Origin: Lepidostoma basale
Lineage: Eukaryota > Arthropoda > Insecta > Trichoptera > Lepidostomatidae
Length of the DNA: 64,000 bases
Assembly (NCBI GenBank): GCA_022606425.2
Contig: JAHDVF020000513.1
Span: forward strand, 124,001-188,000
Direction: 5' to 3'
The position numbers were made by a program, and so were the translations under genes. Under the pieces are notes generated by a model. The model was not told the DNA's origin, searched no databases, and saw nothing but the letters and a program-made list of their open reading frames with translations. Positions 53,461-64,000 of this stretch are shown here, in pieces. The stretch's first letter is position 1; each line of letters starts with the position of its first letter.

Positions 53461-54235
53461 TAAAAAAAAGTAATAACCAAAAATGTATGCATCGCAGTTT
53501 AAACCACAGTCTGAAACTTTCTGTCTCATGTGATAGGTTGGGCGAATATCAAACACAATCAAAACCTCTTAAACTTAAACAAATCTACAAAATACGTTAT
53601 ACGAGTATATAAATTAAATTTTACAACATTCCACAGTAGCGGTATTTTATAAAGTTAATTATGTAGTGAGATATTATAAAGTACTTACAAAGAATTACAC
53701 AAAATAATAAATAATAAAATATTCGAAGATTAAAATATATTAACTATATTTTTTGGTTTGTTTATTGAGTATAGCTACGATTGTGTGGCTTAACACTCCC
53801 TTTAAGGTACATTCTTTAAGGCATTAATATAAGGCAAAGCCACAAGTTAAATTATTGTAATCAGAATTTTGTTAATAATTGAAGGCTGGTTATAACAAAG
53901 GGTTGAGTGGTTTTAACATAAAACAAATAAAAAGAAAAAAAAACTGTTCATTGTAACATGTGTCATGAAGCACGAGTGGCATCTTTAGGGTGAAATTAGA
54001 ACTTCACTGTATTATTAGATCACTTTATACCTTTACTCAGTTATTGACCCTTATTTTTAATCCATATAACCCAATTGGGTTTTTAAAAAAATAAAACAAA
54101 TAAAAAAAAATTAAAAACACCAATTGAGATCAAAAATTCATTTTTTTTATTTTTTACTACTTGGTACCTTTATAATGATCAGCTCTCAATTTATTATAAT
54201 ATGTTTGAAATCTGGTATAATTTATTATAACAATT
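53461..54235. other. No gene recognised
   Basis: AT-rich with A/T homopolymers; no exon-like frame bounded by splice sites. Confidence 0.6.
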
Positions 54236-54239
54236 ACAG

Positions 54240-54600
54240 TTTATTTATAAACAAACACAAACAAACCATCACGCCGTTTCCCCGCAGGGGTAGGCAAAGA
54301 GAATGAACCGCCACACTGCTCTATCCTGGCAAACCTCTCTAGCTTCCTCCGCATTCATACAACGAGTCATACACGCACGTCGATTCCTCCAACTTCAAAC
54401 ATGGCCAACCTTTAAAATTTGATTAATTTGGTCATGCCATGTTTTCCTCGGTCTGCCTCGACTCCGTACCCCATTTACATCATTAACGTATACTTTCTTA
54501 ACCATTCTTTCTCCATCCATGCGTTCCATATGCCCGAACAAACGCAGCGATCCTTTCATAATTTTGTTCATAATACCTTTTTCCGTTCTAGATTCCTCAA
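54240..54600 (-). mobile_element. (GTTT)n-tailed LINE 3' end
   Basis: Tail 'aaacaaacacaaacaaacca', then minus-strand NVEEARE-, GTESRQTEENMA-like and MERMDGERMVKK pieces. Ends 14 bp before exon 54614's stop. Confidence 0.8.
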
Positions 54601-54613
54601 TATTTATATTTTT

Positions 54614-54828
54614 TTAAACTTTCTTAAAGTAAATTCCCGGTTTGTGGTTATGTTTCCCTTGACATTTTATCAGCTTGTCTCCCTGAGTGGTAGCTCGGGC
54701 CCTGCACTTGGACTTAGATGTGCAGCTCCACCAAGTCCAGTTGAAGCTGTGTTGGGTGTTGCGGCTGCTGTAGTAAGTATAGCCATTCACCGTCATTAAA
54801 TTGTTTCTCCGGTACGGGTTAAAAAATA
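54614..54828 (-). CDS. mod(mdg4): FLYWCH-type alternative terminal exon
   Basis: Acceptor is a T-rich tract ending TTTTTTTTTTAG, then TA; 71 residues starting VFFNPYRRNNLMTVNGY. Core: YTYYSSRNTQHSFNWTWWSC, C36, C42 (C-x5-C, the shortest spacing in the array) and H60-x-H62 (GKHNHKPGIY), ending FKKV without the T-x-x-G element. C56 (LIKCQGKHNH) is shared with 60163. The R-R-N-N start also matches 60163, so the two are sister exons. Confidence 0.86.
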
Positions 54829-54974
54829 CTAAAAAAAAAATTAATCGTATTAGCATCATTCAAATAATATTGTAAAACGAAAATAATTGAAATATCCAAA
54901 TGATCCGAAGAATAATATATATATTTTTTTATATTATAGCGACATCGAAATGGTGAATATTCTCAAGGTGTTTA

Positions 54975-55376
54975 CTTAAGGTCCATTTACACTGGACAGT
55001 CATGAGCCGATACCGACAGGTCACGCGTTTGCGTTGAGCAAATAATAGTTTTGTTTGTTTGATGGTGTCTAGTTACTTTTAATTAATGCCGATTCCGTTC
55101 ATATTATATTAAATAATCGCCTTCTCCACGGCGAATTTATATGGTAGTAAAAACGGTAATCTGTAAAAAAGAATTATACTGTAGGAAACACATCCTGAAA
55201 AATATTGATCATTTTTATAAAGTGTCAATTTTATGTAGGTAGGTGCTTTCTTCGGCAACCCCGATGGCGATTTTATTATAGCATTTGAGATAAATGAGTC
55301 AGTGAGATTCAAGGCTATTTTTATCGTGACGTGTCGGTATCGGCTGATGACTGTCCAGGGTAAATGGACCTTTACT
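54975..55376. repeat. MITE with long inverted ends
   Basis: 'aggtccatttacactggaca' + 'gtcatgagccgatacc' at the left is matched inverted by 'ggtatcggctgatgactgtc' + 'cagggtaaatggacct' at the right. TTACTTA is present on both sides. About 390 bp. Confidence 0.9.
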
Positions 55377-55377
55377 T

Positions 55378-55630
55378 ATGCAGACGATATCGTCCACTGC
55401 TGGACATGGGCCTACGCTATACTTCTCCACATATTCCTTTCTTGTGCCTTCTGCATCCAGTCACAAGCAATTTTTCAAATGTCATCAGACCATTGTAGGG
55501 GTGTTCTTCTGCTTCTTCTGTCTTCACGAGGTCTCCACTCCTTTGCACTTCTGGTCCATCTTTAGTCTACCATTCTGGCAACACGTCCCTCAAATGACCA
55601 TTTGAGCTAAGCCACCCTTTCGACGACATC
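55378..55630 (-). mobile_element. RTE-like LINE tail
   Basis: Minus strand carries degraded RTE tail: W-x-SNGHL-like, SGDLVKTEEAEEHPYN-like and the YRRPMSS-like end. Confidence 0.6.
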
Positions 55631-55845
55631 CAATAATACAAACCTTCTACGAAGTATTCCTTATTCAGTCCTTAAACGATCACTGCAGCGAAGCATCCTT
55701 GTCCTGCGCTTGTTGGAACAGGTTCTTAACTCTCATTCCTGGCCCTTATATTCCACGAGCCAGGACAACTGCCTTCTACCAACTCCCAGCTGTCCTTCAA
55801 TTTTGCCCATGATTATTAGCTGAAGGGGTGGTATTTTGTCTCCTT
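55631..55845 (-). mobile_element. LINE C-terminal fragment
   Basis: Inverted relative of 39900-40090 (minus-strand KIEGQLGVGRRQLSWL). Confidence 0.7.
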
Positions 55846-56164
55846 TTTTTATATTTATTATAATACACGAGATTTTTTTTTCTATTTATATTATGCGAGT
55901 GTATGAAATGATTTCGTAGTGGTATATGATTGTTAAATAACTCGAAAATATTATCAAAATCTTTATTGCATCTTATATTTCTAAGTAAACAAGGTATTAA
56001 GATTTTATTATTAGTATGTCTATGACGGGATCTTAAAAAAAACATTGTTAGTTAACATAAAAAATATATAAAATATAATGATTGAGATACATGTTTTGAT
56101 ACTTAATTTTACGTTTTGCCTTATTAGGATACTTAAATATAAAAACAATATGAATTGAAAAAAT

Positions 56165-56580
56165 AGTTGAGGAATGCCAAGAAAGCATGGCATGATCAAA
56201 TTAAGAGATAGCTATGTTTAAAGTCGGAACAACCGACAGAACAGTAGTCAGGACAGTACAGTATAGCGGTCTACCCTCGCTGGTTACTTAAAACTAACTA
56301 ACCATCATAACTACCCATCTTTTAAAGGGATAGGCTGAAAGAATGAACCGTCACACTTTTGTTTACTGACATACTTCTCTCGATTCCTCAACATTCATAC
56401 ATCGTGTCATGCACGCACGTTGATTTATCCAACTCTTCACGTGGCCGATATCTAATTATTGATTCATTTGATCGTGCCACGATTTCTTCTTTCTTCCTCT
56501 TTACCTAATTCCGTTCTCATCGTTTACATATACTTTATTTACCAATCTTTCTTTAACATTTCTATACATGTGTACAAACC
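56165..56580. mobile_element. Two decayed LINE 3' ends, head to head
   Basis: 56165-56270 is a plus-strand scrap of the RKAWHDQIK region. 56285-56575 is minus-strand, beginning 'taactaaccatcataac'. Confidence 0.6.
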
Positions 56581-56589
56581 AATATAATC

Positions 56590-57220
56590 AAATGATTTTA
56601 CTGAAATCTCTCGATGGAAGTTCATTTTAAATAATAATGAAATAAAACGATGTTTTTTTAACAACTTCCACTTTTGTCTTTATTTCGACAGCGACCCGTT
56701 TCGCCAGGCTGACCTAATTACTGTTTGCTTACTTCCCTTTGTTATAACCAATATAAACATATATGAAAAAATCCTGGAATCGATTACTGCCGAAAAATGG
56801 TTTTGTATGATTCCAGGCCTTGGCAGCTATATGGATGGGGAAAACCGAATAAGGCGATGCCAACCTTATGGACCAAGAACTATAACATATGTATATTTAA
56901 ATTCAGTAATAATAAAAACAAAAGTACCATTTTTTTAAACGTCATATATAAATATGTAAGCTATAACATTTTAAATCCATTGTATTGAATTGAATACCTG
57001 TAATACTAATATTTAAATTCAGTAAATTTTACATAAATATTTGAAGATTATTTTTGTATAGAATCACGTTTACCACACCTGATCTGTATGTATATACAGG
57101 ACTCGGTTTGCAATAGTGTCGCCAGTCTGTCGATGCCAGCGAGCCTGGCGAAACCGGTCGCTGTCGAAATAAAGGCAAAAGTTGAAGTAGTTAAAAAAAC
57201 ATCGTTTTATTTAATTATTA
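56590..57220. repeat. Repeat family D split by an insertion
   Basis: 56600-56715 and about 56995-57215 together reconstruct the 23825-24125 element. The inner 56720-56990 is foreign, unassigned sequence. Confidence 0.75.
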
Positions 57221-57504
57221 TTATTCATAATACTTTCATTCGCACTGCATTCACTTATTATATTTGCATCATAAACAGATTAAGCACACGTCTAAGATAT
57301 CTCAATTCTACTGCATTTATTCTACATTCATCCTTATTTCGTCAGTTCCGTGCTTCACTGGCTAGTTGATTAGTTTTATCATAATTAAAAATATCATGTT
57401 GGTAAAGTCCTATCAAAGCAAAGCATGACTACCACAGATCGATTTCACTACACCTAAATATATAGCTATAATGTAAAAATCATTTCCCCTTTCTCCGAAG
57501 AATT

Positions 57505-57745
57505 AAAGCTGTGCCACACTGTTTTAAACAAGCTCTCCACATCGGTCTCCACCGGCGGTTTAAAACTGTGTAGACACTTGTTTGAAACCAAAATTCGTTT
57601 GACCTTCAACAACCTTTGTGGACGGACGCGCATAGTATGCGTGTTGTAAACCGTTGTAAACACGCATTCCACATGTGGGGCTCCAAATTCCACCAAGGTC
57701 ACCCATGCGGAGAGCTTGTTTCAAACAGTGTGGCACGGCCTTTAG
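57505..57745. repeat. MITE with 'gtgccacactgttttaaaca' ends
   Basis: Left 'tgccacactgttttaaacaa' + 'gctctcc' and right complement 'ggagagcttgtttcaaacag' + 'tgtggca'. About 240 bp with inner TTGTAAAC palindromes. Confidence 0.88.
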
Positions 57746-57894
57746 GCAGGAAAGCTCGTTACTTGCAAAATGTACACGCGCGCTCCAACGGCCGATAGTC
57801 GAGTTAATAATACTAGAAACAAATGACTAGACATATCGTGTTACGTCATAACCCCCACCACTGCACTGACACCGAGCAAAATCAAAAGATCGCC

Positions 57895-58015
57895 GTCACG
57901 ACACGTAGCGACAGAATAATGTAATTCTTACCATACAAATCGTATGGAACCAATACCATTGTGGCGCGTCACGACACATTAGTATGTTTCTGTCTTAACC
58001 CTTCTTTTCATGATG
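57895..58015. repeat. Short foldback
   Basis: 'gtcacgacac' near 57895 and 57967 with inner inverted 'ataccat'/'atggaac' blocks. Weak. Confidence 0.35.
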
Positions 58016-58104
58016 TATTATTTTATTTTATCAAACACAATATTTTTGTTAACTGTTAAAATTTATAACACTGTTATGATGTCGCAATTTTTATTATACA
58101 CTTT

Positions 58105-58275
58105 GTGAGTATCGCGACAGCTGTTTCGCCAACCGATGTTGCCATCATCATGGCAAAACAGCTATCGCGGCAATCAAAATGTGAATAATAAAAATTGTGA
58201 TATCATATCAGTGTTATACATTTTAACAGTTGATAATGTTAAAGTATCATAGTGTATCAGCCAAAAAAATGGACA
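58105..58275. repeat. Repeat family E, foldback copy
   Basis: 'cgcgacagctgtttcgccaa' and, inverted, 'tggcaaaacagctatcgcgg'. Then 'atcatagtgtatcagccaaa'. Confidence 0.7.
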
Positions 58276-58499
58276 ATATTTTTAGTTTTCCATTGCATTA
58301 ACGCTTAAATAAAATATGGATTTTTTTTTAAATATTTTGTTAATTTATATATAATACCTATATCGATAAACGAGTGTTGGTAACAAATTTACAATAAAAA
58401 GCTTAATTTGATAATACTTCATTTTTATATACAACAAATAATTGACCGTATTATTAGTACTCATCTGGCAATGTAGCTATTTATTTATTTATTATTGAA

Positions 58500-58640
58500 T
58501 TGAAGACCATAGGGGCCCGATTTATGGCATTTTCCATCACTCTTTCCAGAACTTCCGGCGATATGTTTTCGAATTCTTGACGGATATTCTCTTTGAGGGC
58601 TTCAAGAGTCTGAAGCTTGTTATCTAATAACACAAAGTAT
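58500..58640 (-). pseudogene. Tc1/mariner-like transposase C-terminal fragment
   Basis: Minus strand reads KLQTLEALKENIRQEFENIS and PEVLERVMENAINRAPM, the C-terminal end typical of Tc1/IS630-like transposases. Only about 40 codons; the rest is gone. Confidence 0.55.
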
Positions 58641-58914
58641 GGCGTATATAGAAGAAATTTATTTATTTATTTGAAAAAAATGTTTTAAAACTCAAAATAA
58701 GCCCGAAAAATGGTGGTAATTGAAGCAGGTCAACCGTCAACCAAATGTCAAAGTAAAATAGATTTTTTGTAAACTAGCGTCACTAGGTATCGCTTGTGAA
58801 CCTTAATAGGCAGATGGGATTATAGAGTGTAGCGTACAATAAGAATATGAAATAAATTCAAATGTTTTGTACAAATATCAGTAGACTTTTCGGTTAGTAG
58901 CGAATTTGCTACAC

Positions 58915-59045
58915 TATGAAATGAAGGGTTGAGACAGTGTACGTGAACGATGTAGATGGTGACAAAGACATGGAAGACCGAAGAAAACATGACATGACCA
59001 AAATTTATTAAATATTAAAGGTTGGTCATGTATTTTTAAGACTAA
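58915..59045 (+). mobile_element. LINE scrap
   Basis: YVNDVDG-like, RPKKT-like and NIKGWSC-like pieces of the (GTTT)n family, with a truncated end. Confidence 0.5.
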
Positions 59046-59199
59046 AACCAAGGATCAAATCAAAGGTAATTGAATTAATTATAATCTCAATGTAAGCAGA
59101 AAATATTTCATTCTTATGAAGAAGGAATCGAATCATGTCCACATTTGAACCCATGTCGCCTAGATTAGAACCCAATCGTTCTATCCCCTAGACCAGGGG

Positions 59200-59410
59200 A
59201 AGTCAACTATAATAACTAAAGGATCTTCTTTTATCTTTAAAGTGTGTCGCGATCAACTTATTGTCATAGGTGTAACATAAGTGGAGAAGCGAAGTAACTA
59301 GGGTTCTAAATTAGTGCTTTATTTAGGATGTAGTCTATTCAGTTTCTAAGTTAGGACATCGCGAGCGATCAATCAAAATTGGCTTCGACTTATTGGCTAC
59401 CCCTGCCCTT
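59200..59410. repeat. Possible hAT-like non-autonomous element
   Basis: Left 'caggggaagtcaac' and right complement of 'ggctacccctg' are compatible short inverted ends. Weak. Confidence 0.35.
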
Positions 59411-59484
59411 GACCACTACCCGGATAACCCCCTAAAAGTGCGTCTAGCTACATTTGCAGTCAATTAAATATATGACCGAGCCAT

Positions 59485-59660
59485 AGAGGGCTCCCTCCGC
59501 TTACCCGAAGCTGTTATAGGCGCAGCGGTGCCTTTCGTCAGCTTCACTCGTGCACTCCCTAGGTCCGTCCCCCGTCCACGCGGGACTTACGTTAATAAAA
59601 AAAAAAATATTTGCAACCAAGGGGGACCCAGACCACATTTAAGCTACGCTACTCTCCCTC
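59485..59660. repeat. Interspersed repeat family B copy
   Basis: Related to 20505-20645 as described there; longer here. Confidence 0.5.
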
Positions 59661-60160
59661 GATGGCCCGCCGTACACACATAGCAATGCAACAGCAAAAG
59701 AAGATACACAATTGATAAATAAATAACATATGTTAGAGAAAGAATAAAAAAGAAATAATGCACAGCAGGAGGCACAGGAGGGAAGGAGGAGACAAAATAC
59801 TGGATGGGGGAAATAAGAAAATGTATTTAATATGCGAACACAACTTTAGATGTCTGAAGAACTTCGTGAGAGCATGGACTGATGTTTTTGCTGAGGTCGA
59901 AACTTAGCTGATCCTCAATTTTAATTATAAGTTGCAGCACATAAACTTTTTACTTTAGTTCTTACTACTAAATATATTATGATGAACTGGCACTATCTGT
60001 TTGAGCTGTAGATGTAGCCAGCCGCAATTTGAGACTTTTTTTTTTACTGTTATTGAAGCTAGTCGCACACTGGGGGTTAAAGTCGAAAGTATCGCCTTGA
60101 AGAAGCTGGTAAGGATAGAGTAGAGTGGCGGTCCATTGATGTGATTGTTTGTGTGTTAGT
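59661..60160. other. No gene; LINE scrap at about 60090-60160
   Basis: Apart from 'gaagctggtaaggatagagt' (LINE tail, plus strand) nothing is recognisable. Confidence 0.5.
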
Positions 60161-60162
60161 TT

Positions 60163-60401
60163 TTATACTTTAATATAATTTCCATCTGGCGTGATGTGGT
60201 ACTTAGGTGGTTCGTGGTTATGTCCTCCTTGGCACTTGAGCAGCTGGCCATCGATCGTGGTAGCGCTGGCCCTGCAGTCCGTCCTCTTGGATGAGCAAGT
60301 CCACCATGACCTGGCGCTTTGCTTGGAGTTGCGGATGCAGCGATATGTGAAACCATTCACCATCAGTAAATGATTATTTCTCCGAGTTGGAATTAATATT
60401 A
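60163..60401 (-). CDS. mod(mdg4): FLYWCH-type alternative terminal exon
   Basis: Acceptor ATTTTTCCAG, then TA; 79 residues starting VILIPTRRNNHLLMVNGF. Core: FTYRCIRNSKQSARSWWTC, C36, C43 and H61-x-H63 (GGHNHEPPKY), ending TPDGNYIKV. C57 lies before the histidine pair (LLKCQGGHNH). In this and its sister 54614 a basic R-R-N-N replaces the R/K-x-G-K lead of other exons. Ligands and tail intact. Confidence 0.88.
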
Positions 60402-60489
60402 CTGGAAAAATTGTTAATATTTAATGCACGTTGAAAAGGAGCGAGGGTTCATACTATACAATGTTTTAATTAATAAAAACTATTAATTA

Positions 60490-60885
60490 TGGTTATAAGG
60501 ATCAATTGTATCTCAATAGAGACGAAGATGTAAATTGTTTTCTGGGAACATAATATGGTGGATCGCTTTATGTTAACAACATTCCCCATTCCGCCCTTCT
60601 TACGACCACCACGTCTGACAAATTTTTATATGCTACAATGTTGAGGAACACTTCTCATTTTTTAGTTCAATCTGCACTAGCCCCATCCATTAATATTGAG
60701 TGTATCGCTTAACCCAACCAATGACAGGTCATAAGTCCTGTAAGCGCCTCGACCACAATATTCTTTTCCCAGAAAACAATTTATATGTTCGTCTCTATTG
60801 ATATACAATTAATCCTTATAAAAATAATTTACTCGCAATGGAAAAAATCCAGTATTTGTAAACATTCAAAATGTTTTTAATTATG
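60490..60885. repeat. TIR/MITE family A, symmetrical copy
   Basis: 'attgtatctcaatagagacg' and its complement (with small changes) at opposite ends, plus paired 'ttctgggaaca' blocks. The best long-armed copy besides 15221. Confidence 0.82.
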
Positions 60886-60904
60886 GGTTTAAGGCACCAA
60901 TTGA

Positions 60905-61385
60905 GTACAGGTAAAATAATATATAAAATGCCATGAACGCATGAGAGATGGTTCGACATAAAAAAGACAAGATGCTATCTAAAATCAAGAGTATTTGTCT
61001 TCTGAACGTATATAAAAAACGTCAATCACCGAGGAAACCGCGTTAAGCAGGATAATTGCTCTTCCCACCGGTGTGACCAGAGGCAGGTCGGTTCTGCGGC
61101 CGGTAGGTAAAATAATACATGCTGTCACTATCGGAGATATGTATCGGGGACAAAAATACCAACATTCTGCAGCGCGGCCGAGTTCTCGAAATATCCTCTG
61201 ATTAATCTAAATAAATTGGTAATGAGATGCCAATCTCTTCGAAGCTGCAGATTGTTGATCCCCAACATTCCCAAAAAGAAATGTCGTGGGATAGAGCCAC
61301 GGATAACTACCATATTCCCTTATGTAGAGATACCTCATAAAAAAAAAAGTTGAACCTTCTCCAGCATAACGGAATATTTCGCCTC
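60905..61385 (-). mobile_element. Jockey-like LINE 3' fragment
   Basis: Minus strand: RYLYIREYGSYPWLYP, then LGMLGINNLQLRRDWH and NVGIFVPDTYL, then the 3' end to 60905. Several frameshifts. Confidence 0.82.
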
Positions 61386-61629
61386 GCCTTAGGTATATCA
61401 AAAAATATAATTGAAGCTTTAAAAACACATTTATGTTAAATAAATAAAATAAAAAGTGTTATAATGAATCAAAAATTATAATTATGGGATCCCATAGTGT
61501 TGTAGCCTTGGATTTAACAAAAAATTTCAATTAAAGGGTAAAGGAAAAAACACGTATTATAATAATTCTAGAAATTTTTGTACATACAGGAACGACTATA
61601 TTGTGCCAAATGTTTTTTTTTATTCTTAC

Positions 61630-61760
61630 ATTTGAGCATGGCAAAACATATCATTCCCATAAAGCATAATAATACTTCTAGAAAAAAAATGTTTCAATCG
61701 ATATTAATAATTCTATATGTAGTATTTTATCATTATTTCAGAAATAATAAATACGCTATC
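61630..61760. repeat. Repeat family C scrap
   Basis: 'gcatggcaaaacatatcatt' + 'cccataaagcataataatac'. Confidence 0.5.
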
Positions 61761-62585
61761 ATATTTTACAATTTTTTAATGAAAAATAAAAGAAAATATA
61801 TACAATATAATCTGCAAGTTTTATAACATATTATAAATAATGACAAATTACACTTAATACTATGATGGTCTTCTCCTCAGCACAATTTACTTTCTTCATA
61901 AGGGGAGTAAAATAAACGTAAATAAAAAGAAAAATTGCTCATATACCCGTACATTTCGAAATGTAACATAAAATTAACAAATTTTTGTACAATTAATATC
62001 AATAAAATAAACAAATAGATGGTATGGTGAAATGTCATTCTTCCAAATATACTATTAAACTTATATAAATACAAAGTCATCACAACCGCTACAAAAAAAT
62101 CCACTGAAGAACTTATGCACAGAGATGAGGCTTAGAAAATTTATGATTAAAACATATGTAAAGTAAATTTCAGATGTTACGAGTAACACCAGACATGTAA
62201 GGAATACTGACAAAATCTATCGTTTGTATACAAGCATCAAACTATAATATTGTTTATATATAGGTTTCTTATGGTGGGTTCTAAGCGAACACTAATTTTG
62301 ATAACCTTTTCAGTTATAGTAAGTACTATAAAAAAATGTTGTGTATAAATGAAAACAGCGAAATATTGAAAGATTTTTGTATTCATTATCTGCAATACAA
62401 TGTATAAAAATAAAATTAGTAATCGAGTATTTACCCAAATATCGAAACCGGTTGGCAATTTGTAGTCGAAACGGGGTAAGAACTGTTAACATATTTATAC
62501 AATCAGTGTGTATAGTTGATTAATTTTTATTGAAATTATTTAAAGATAATGCACGGTGAGAAAGATTTAAATTAAGTATCGTTAA
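61761..62585. other. No gene recognised
   Basis: AT-rich. Long hydrophobic minus-strand frames (61877-62104, 62237-62458) are low-complexity and lack support. Confidence 0.5.
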
Positions 62586-62589
62586 GATA

Positions 62590-62750
62590 ATCAAACGATT
62601 TAACAGAAATCTCTTGATGGAAGTTCATTTTAAATAATAATTAAATAAAACGGTGTTTTTTATAACTACTTCCACATTTGTCTTTATTTCGACAGCGCCC
62701 GTTTTCGCTAGGCTCGCTGTCGAAATAAAGACAAATGTGAACGTAGTTAT
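62590..62750. repeat. Repeat family D, ends fused
   Basis: The two inverted ends meet at 'gctaggctcgctgtcgaaat'. Interrupted at 62750 by the next element. Confidence 0.7.
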
Positions 62751-62751
62751 A

Positions 62752-63238
62752 TAGGGTGTTTTTTTTAGAGGTTTGGTTTTTAAACTGGCTACATTGTTTC
62801 TACAGACTGTCAATTTGACAGTTGACAGTTGATTTGTAGTCAGTACGTTTTGCCATTTCACAATGAATAGACTGACGTCCTTGTAAATTTATTTTGAAAA
62901 TCATGGTTCTGTTCGCCAAACTTATCTTGCACTACGTCCATTTTACTGTCGACATAACCGTCCATCCGAGAAAGTTATTCGGAAGACCATGGATCGTTTT
63001 CGCACCACGTACACTCTAGGGGATAATTCGCATCCACAAAGACGACAATTGTCGAAAATTGGATTTCACGATTGCGCTTCATTCGAGCTAGCCGTGGCGC
63101 TCATATGTCCGAAATCATATTTAAACAATACTGGCAATAATTATCTATTAAATAAAGTCAATATCATAGATATTAACATTATTTTAATGTGTTTTTTTTT
63201 TTTTTATGTTTTGTATACCTCTAAAAAAACACCCTATA
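62752..63238 (+). mobile_element. Non-autonomous Tc1/IS630-like transposon with transposase N-terminus
   Basis: Ends 'tagggtgttttttttagagg' and, inverted, 'cctctaaaaaaacaccctat', with TA at the borders. Inside, plus-strand pieces read FVRQTYLALRPF-like, RHNRPSERVIRKTMDRF and TLGDNSHPQR, the helix-turn-helix region of an IS630/Tc1-like transposase. The catalytic part is deleted. Inserted into a family D repeat. Confidence 0.8.
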
Positions 63239-63322
63239 AATAAAAAAAAACATCGTTTTATTTAAGTATCGTTAGAAAAATAATGATCCAAATGATCATG
63301 TGCAACACTGCAAAAGTGAATT

Positions 63323-63585
63323 TTACAACTGATTAGAGTTTTGTAATGGACCCCCCACGCTAAATTTAATATCCTCGTTTATATTTCGATTCGGCAGCGG
63401 TGGGTGATTGTGCTCCTTGAAACTGAGCAGTATGCCATTGTAGGTGATTGCTGTAGACCTGCACGCGAACCGAGTTTTGGACGAGCATTTCCACCAACTC
63501 TTTCCATTGTAAACCAGAGTAGCCAGAGAATATGTATATCCGTTAATCATCAGCTTATAACCGTTCGCAGTCGGGATGTATCTTA
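63323..63585 (-). CDS. mod(mdg4): FLYWCH-type alternative terminal exon with divergent tail (most 5' in window)
   Basis: Acceptor TTTTATTTCAG, then TA; 87 residues starting VRYIPTANGYKLMINGY. Core: YTYSLATLVYNGKSWWKC, C34, C42 and H59-x-H61 (FKEHNHPPLP). After the histidines the frame departs from the array's tail: RNINEDIKFSVGGPLQN and then SNQL. A shift of frame relative to an ancestral K-Y-x-x-T-x-x-G end is possible. Upstream sequence to 64000 shows no further exon. Confidence 0.86.
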
Positions 63586-64000
63586 CTGAAATAAAAATAA
63601 TAACTTAATTATAACACAACGTTTTAGTACCGTTTTAGTACCGTGACGTTTTAAGCTTAGGAACACTCGTATATACCGCATGTTTTTAAATATTTTTTAA
63701 AAATAGGGCTAATGGATTTTATGCATTATGTTTAAAGTTTACCTATAAAATGATATATCAAGCTTAAATTGTTCAGGTTGCATTATCGAAATTTCGTATA
63801 TTTGATTTTTCTTTCTAGGTTGCCACAAGCACAAATAAATATAATTTTTAAATTTTTATAAAAAAAATTATTGAAGGCAAACATTAAAAAATCAAAGTAT
63901 GTTGTATCAGTTCTCGTCTATTATCACTTGAAATTTAATTCTTTCAAGTGATATCCTTTTGATCCTTTATATCAACCTCACCATAAATGGTAACCCTAGT
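63586..64000. other. Intron-like, no exon seen
   Basis: A short inverted repeat 'atcacttgaaatttaat'/'ctttcaagtgat' at about 63924-63954. The shared 5' exons of the gene are not here. Confidence 0.6.

Noticed and set aside
60156..60356. Minus-strand frame overlapping exon 60163 with Ala/Pro/Gly-rich translation
   Set aside because: Out-of-frame shadow; the overlapping frame carries all FLYWCH ligands and a proper acceptor.

Overview
This is a eukaryotic (insect) genomic window: AT-rich, intron-like, and packed with truncated non-LTR retrotransposons, tRNA-derived SINEs, mariner/hAT/MITE copies and microsatellites. The repeat mix and the clustered FLYWCH exons suggest a moth or butterfly; this is inference and no marker gene proves it. 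No bacterial-style operon, rRNA, true tRNA gene or CRISPR is seen.

The host content is a one-strand array of short coding exons on the minus strand, about one per 3 kb from 63585 down to 1751. I count 21. Each begins at a plausible 3' splice acceptor (NAG, usually CAG), is open from the first base to a stop codon after 64-165 codons, and carries one small, presumably DNA-binding module. Every one enters in the same phase: the first two exon bases complete a codon started upstream. Thirteen encode a FLYWCH zinc finger. This is the layout of the alternative 3' terminal exons of mod(mdg4), where one shared BTB-containing 5' part is joined to many FLYWCH tails. The BTB/common exons are not in the window and must lie beyond 64000 or be joined in trans.

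The unusual part is that the array is not purely FLYWCH. Seven exons, interleaved with the FLYWCH ones on the same strand and in the same phase, encode the cysteine-rich zinc domain found at the C-terminus of piggyBac-type transposases (8471, 24407, 26921, 30911, 37354, 38945, 41809). One (51165) encodes the paired helix-turn-helix region of a Tigger/CENP-B-type transposase. Several of the piggyBac-type exons are followed within about 90-350 bp by GC-rich palindromes that look like remnants of piggyBac terminal repeats. My reading is that a mod(mdg4)-like locus has repeatedly captured transposase DNA-binding domains as alternative tails. Two exon pairs are clear duplications (24407/26921 and 37354/38945), so the array is still growing.

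Layout: 1-14 kb holds FLYWCH 1751, an unassigned internal exon candidate at 5233-5310, piggyBac-type exon 8471, a 400-bp (TA)n tract, FLYWCH 12221 and an uninterrupted mariner transposase (13205-14185, plus strand). 14-24 kb holds three FLYWCH exons among MITEs and a 78-bp minisatellite. 24-32 kb alternates piggyBac-type and FLYWCH exons with palindromes. 32-42 kb has two related FLYWCH exons, a degenerate mariner and three piggyBac-type exons. 43-64 kb has a perfect 46-bp hairpin, five FLYWCH exons and the CENP-B-type exon. Most other open frames belong to decayed LINE 3' ends or are shadows.
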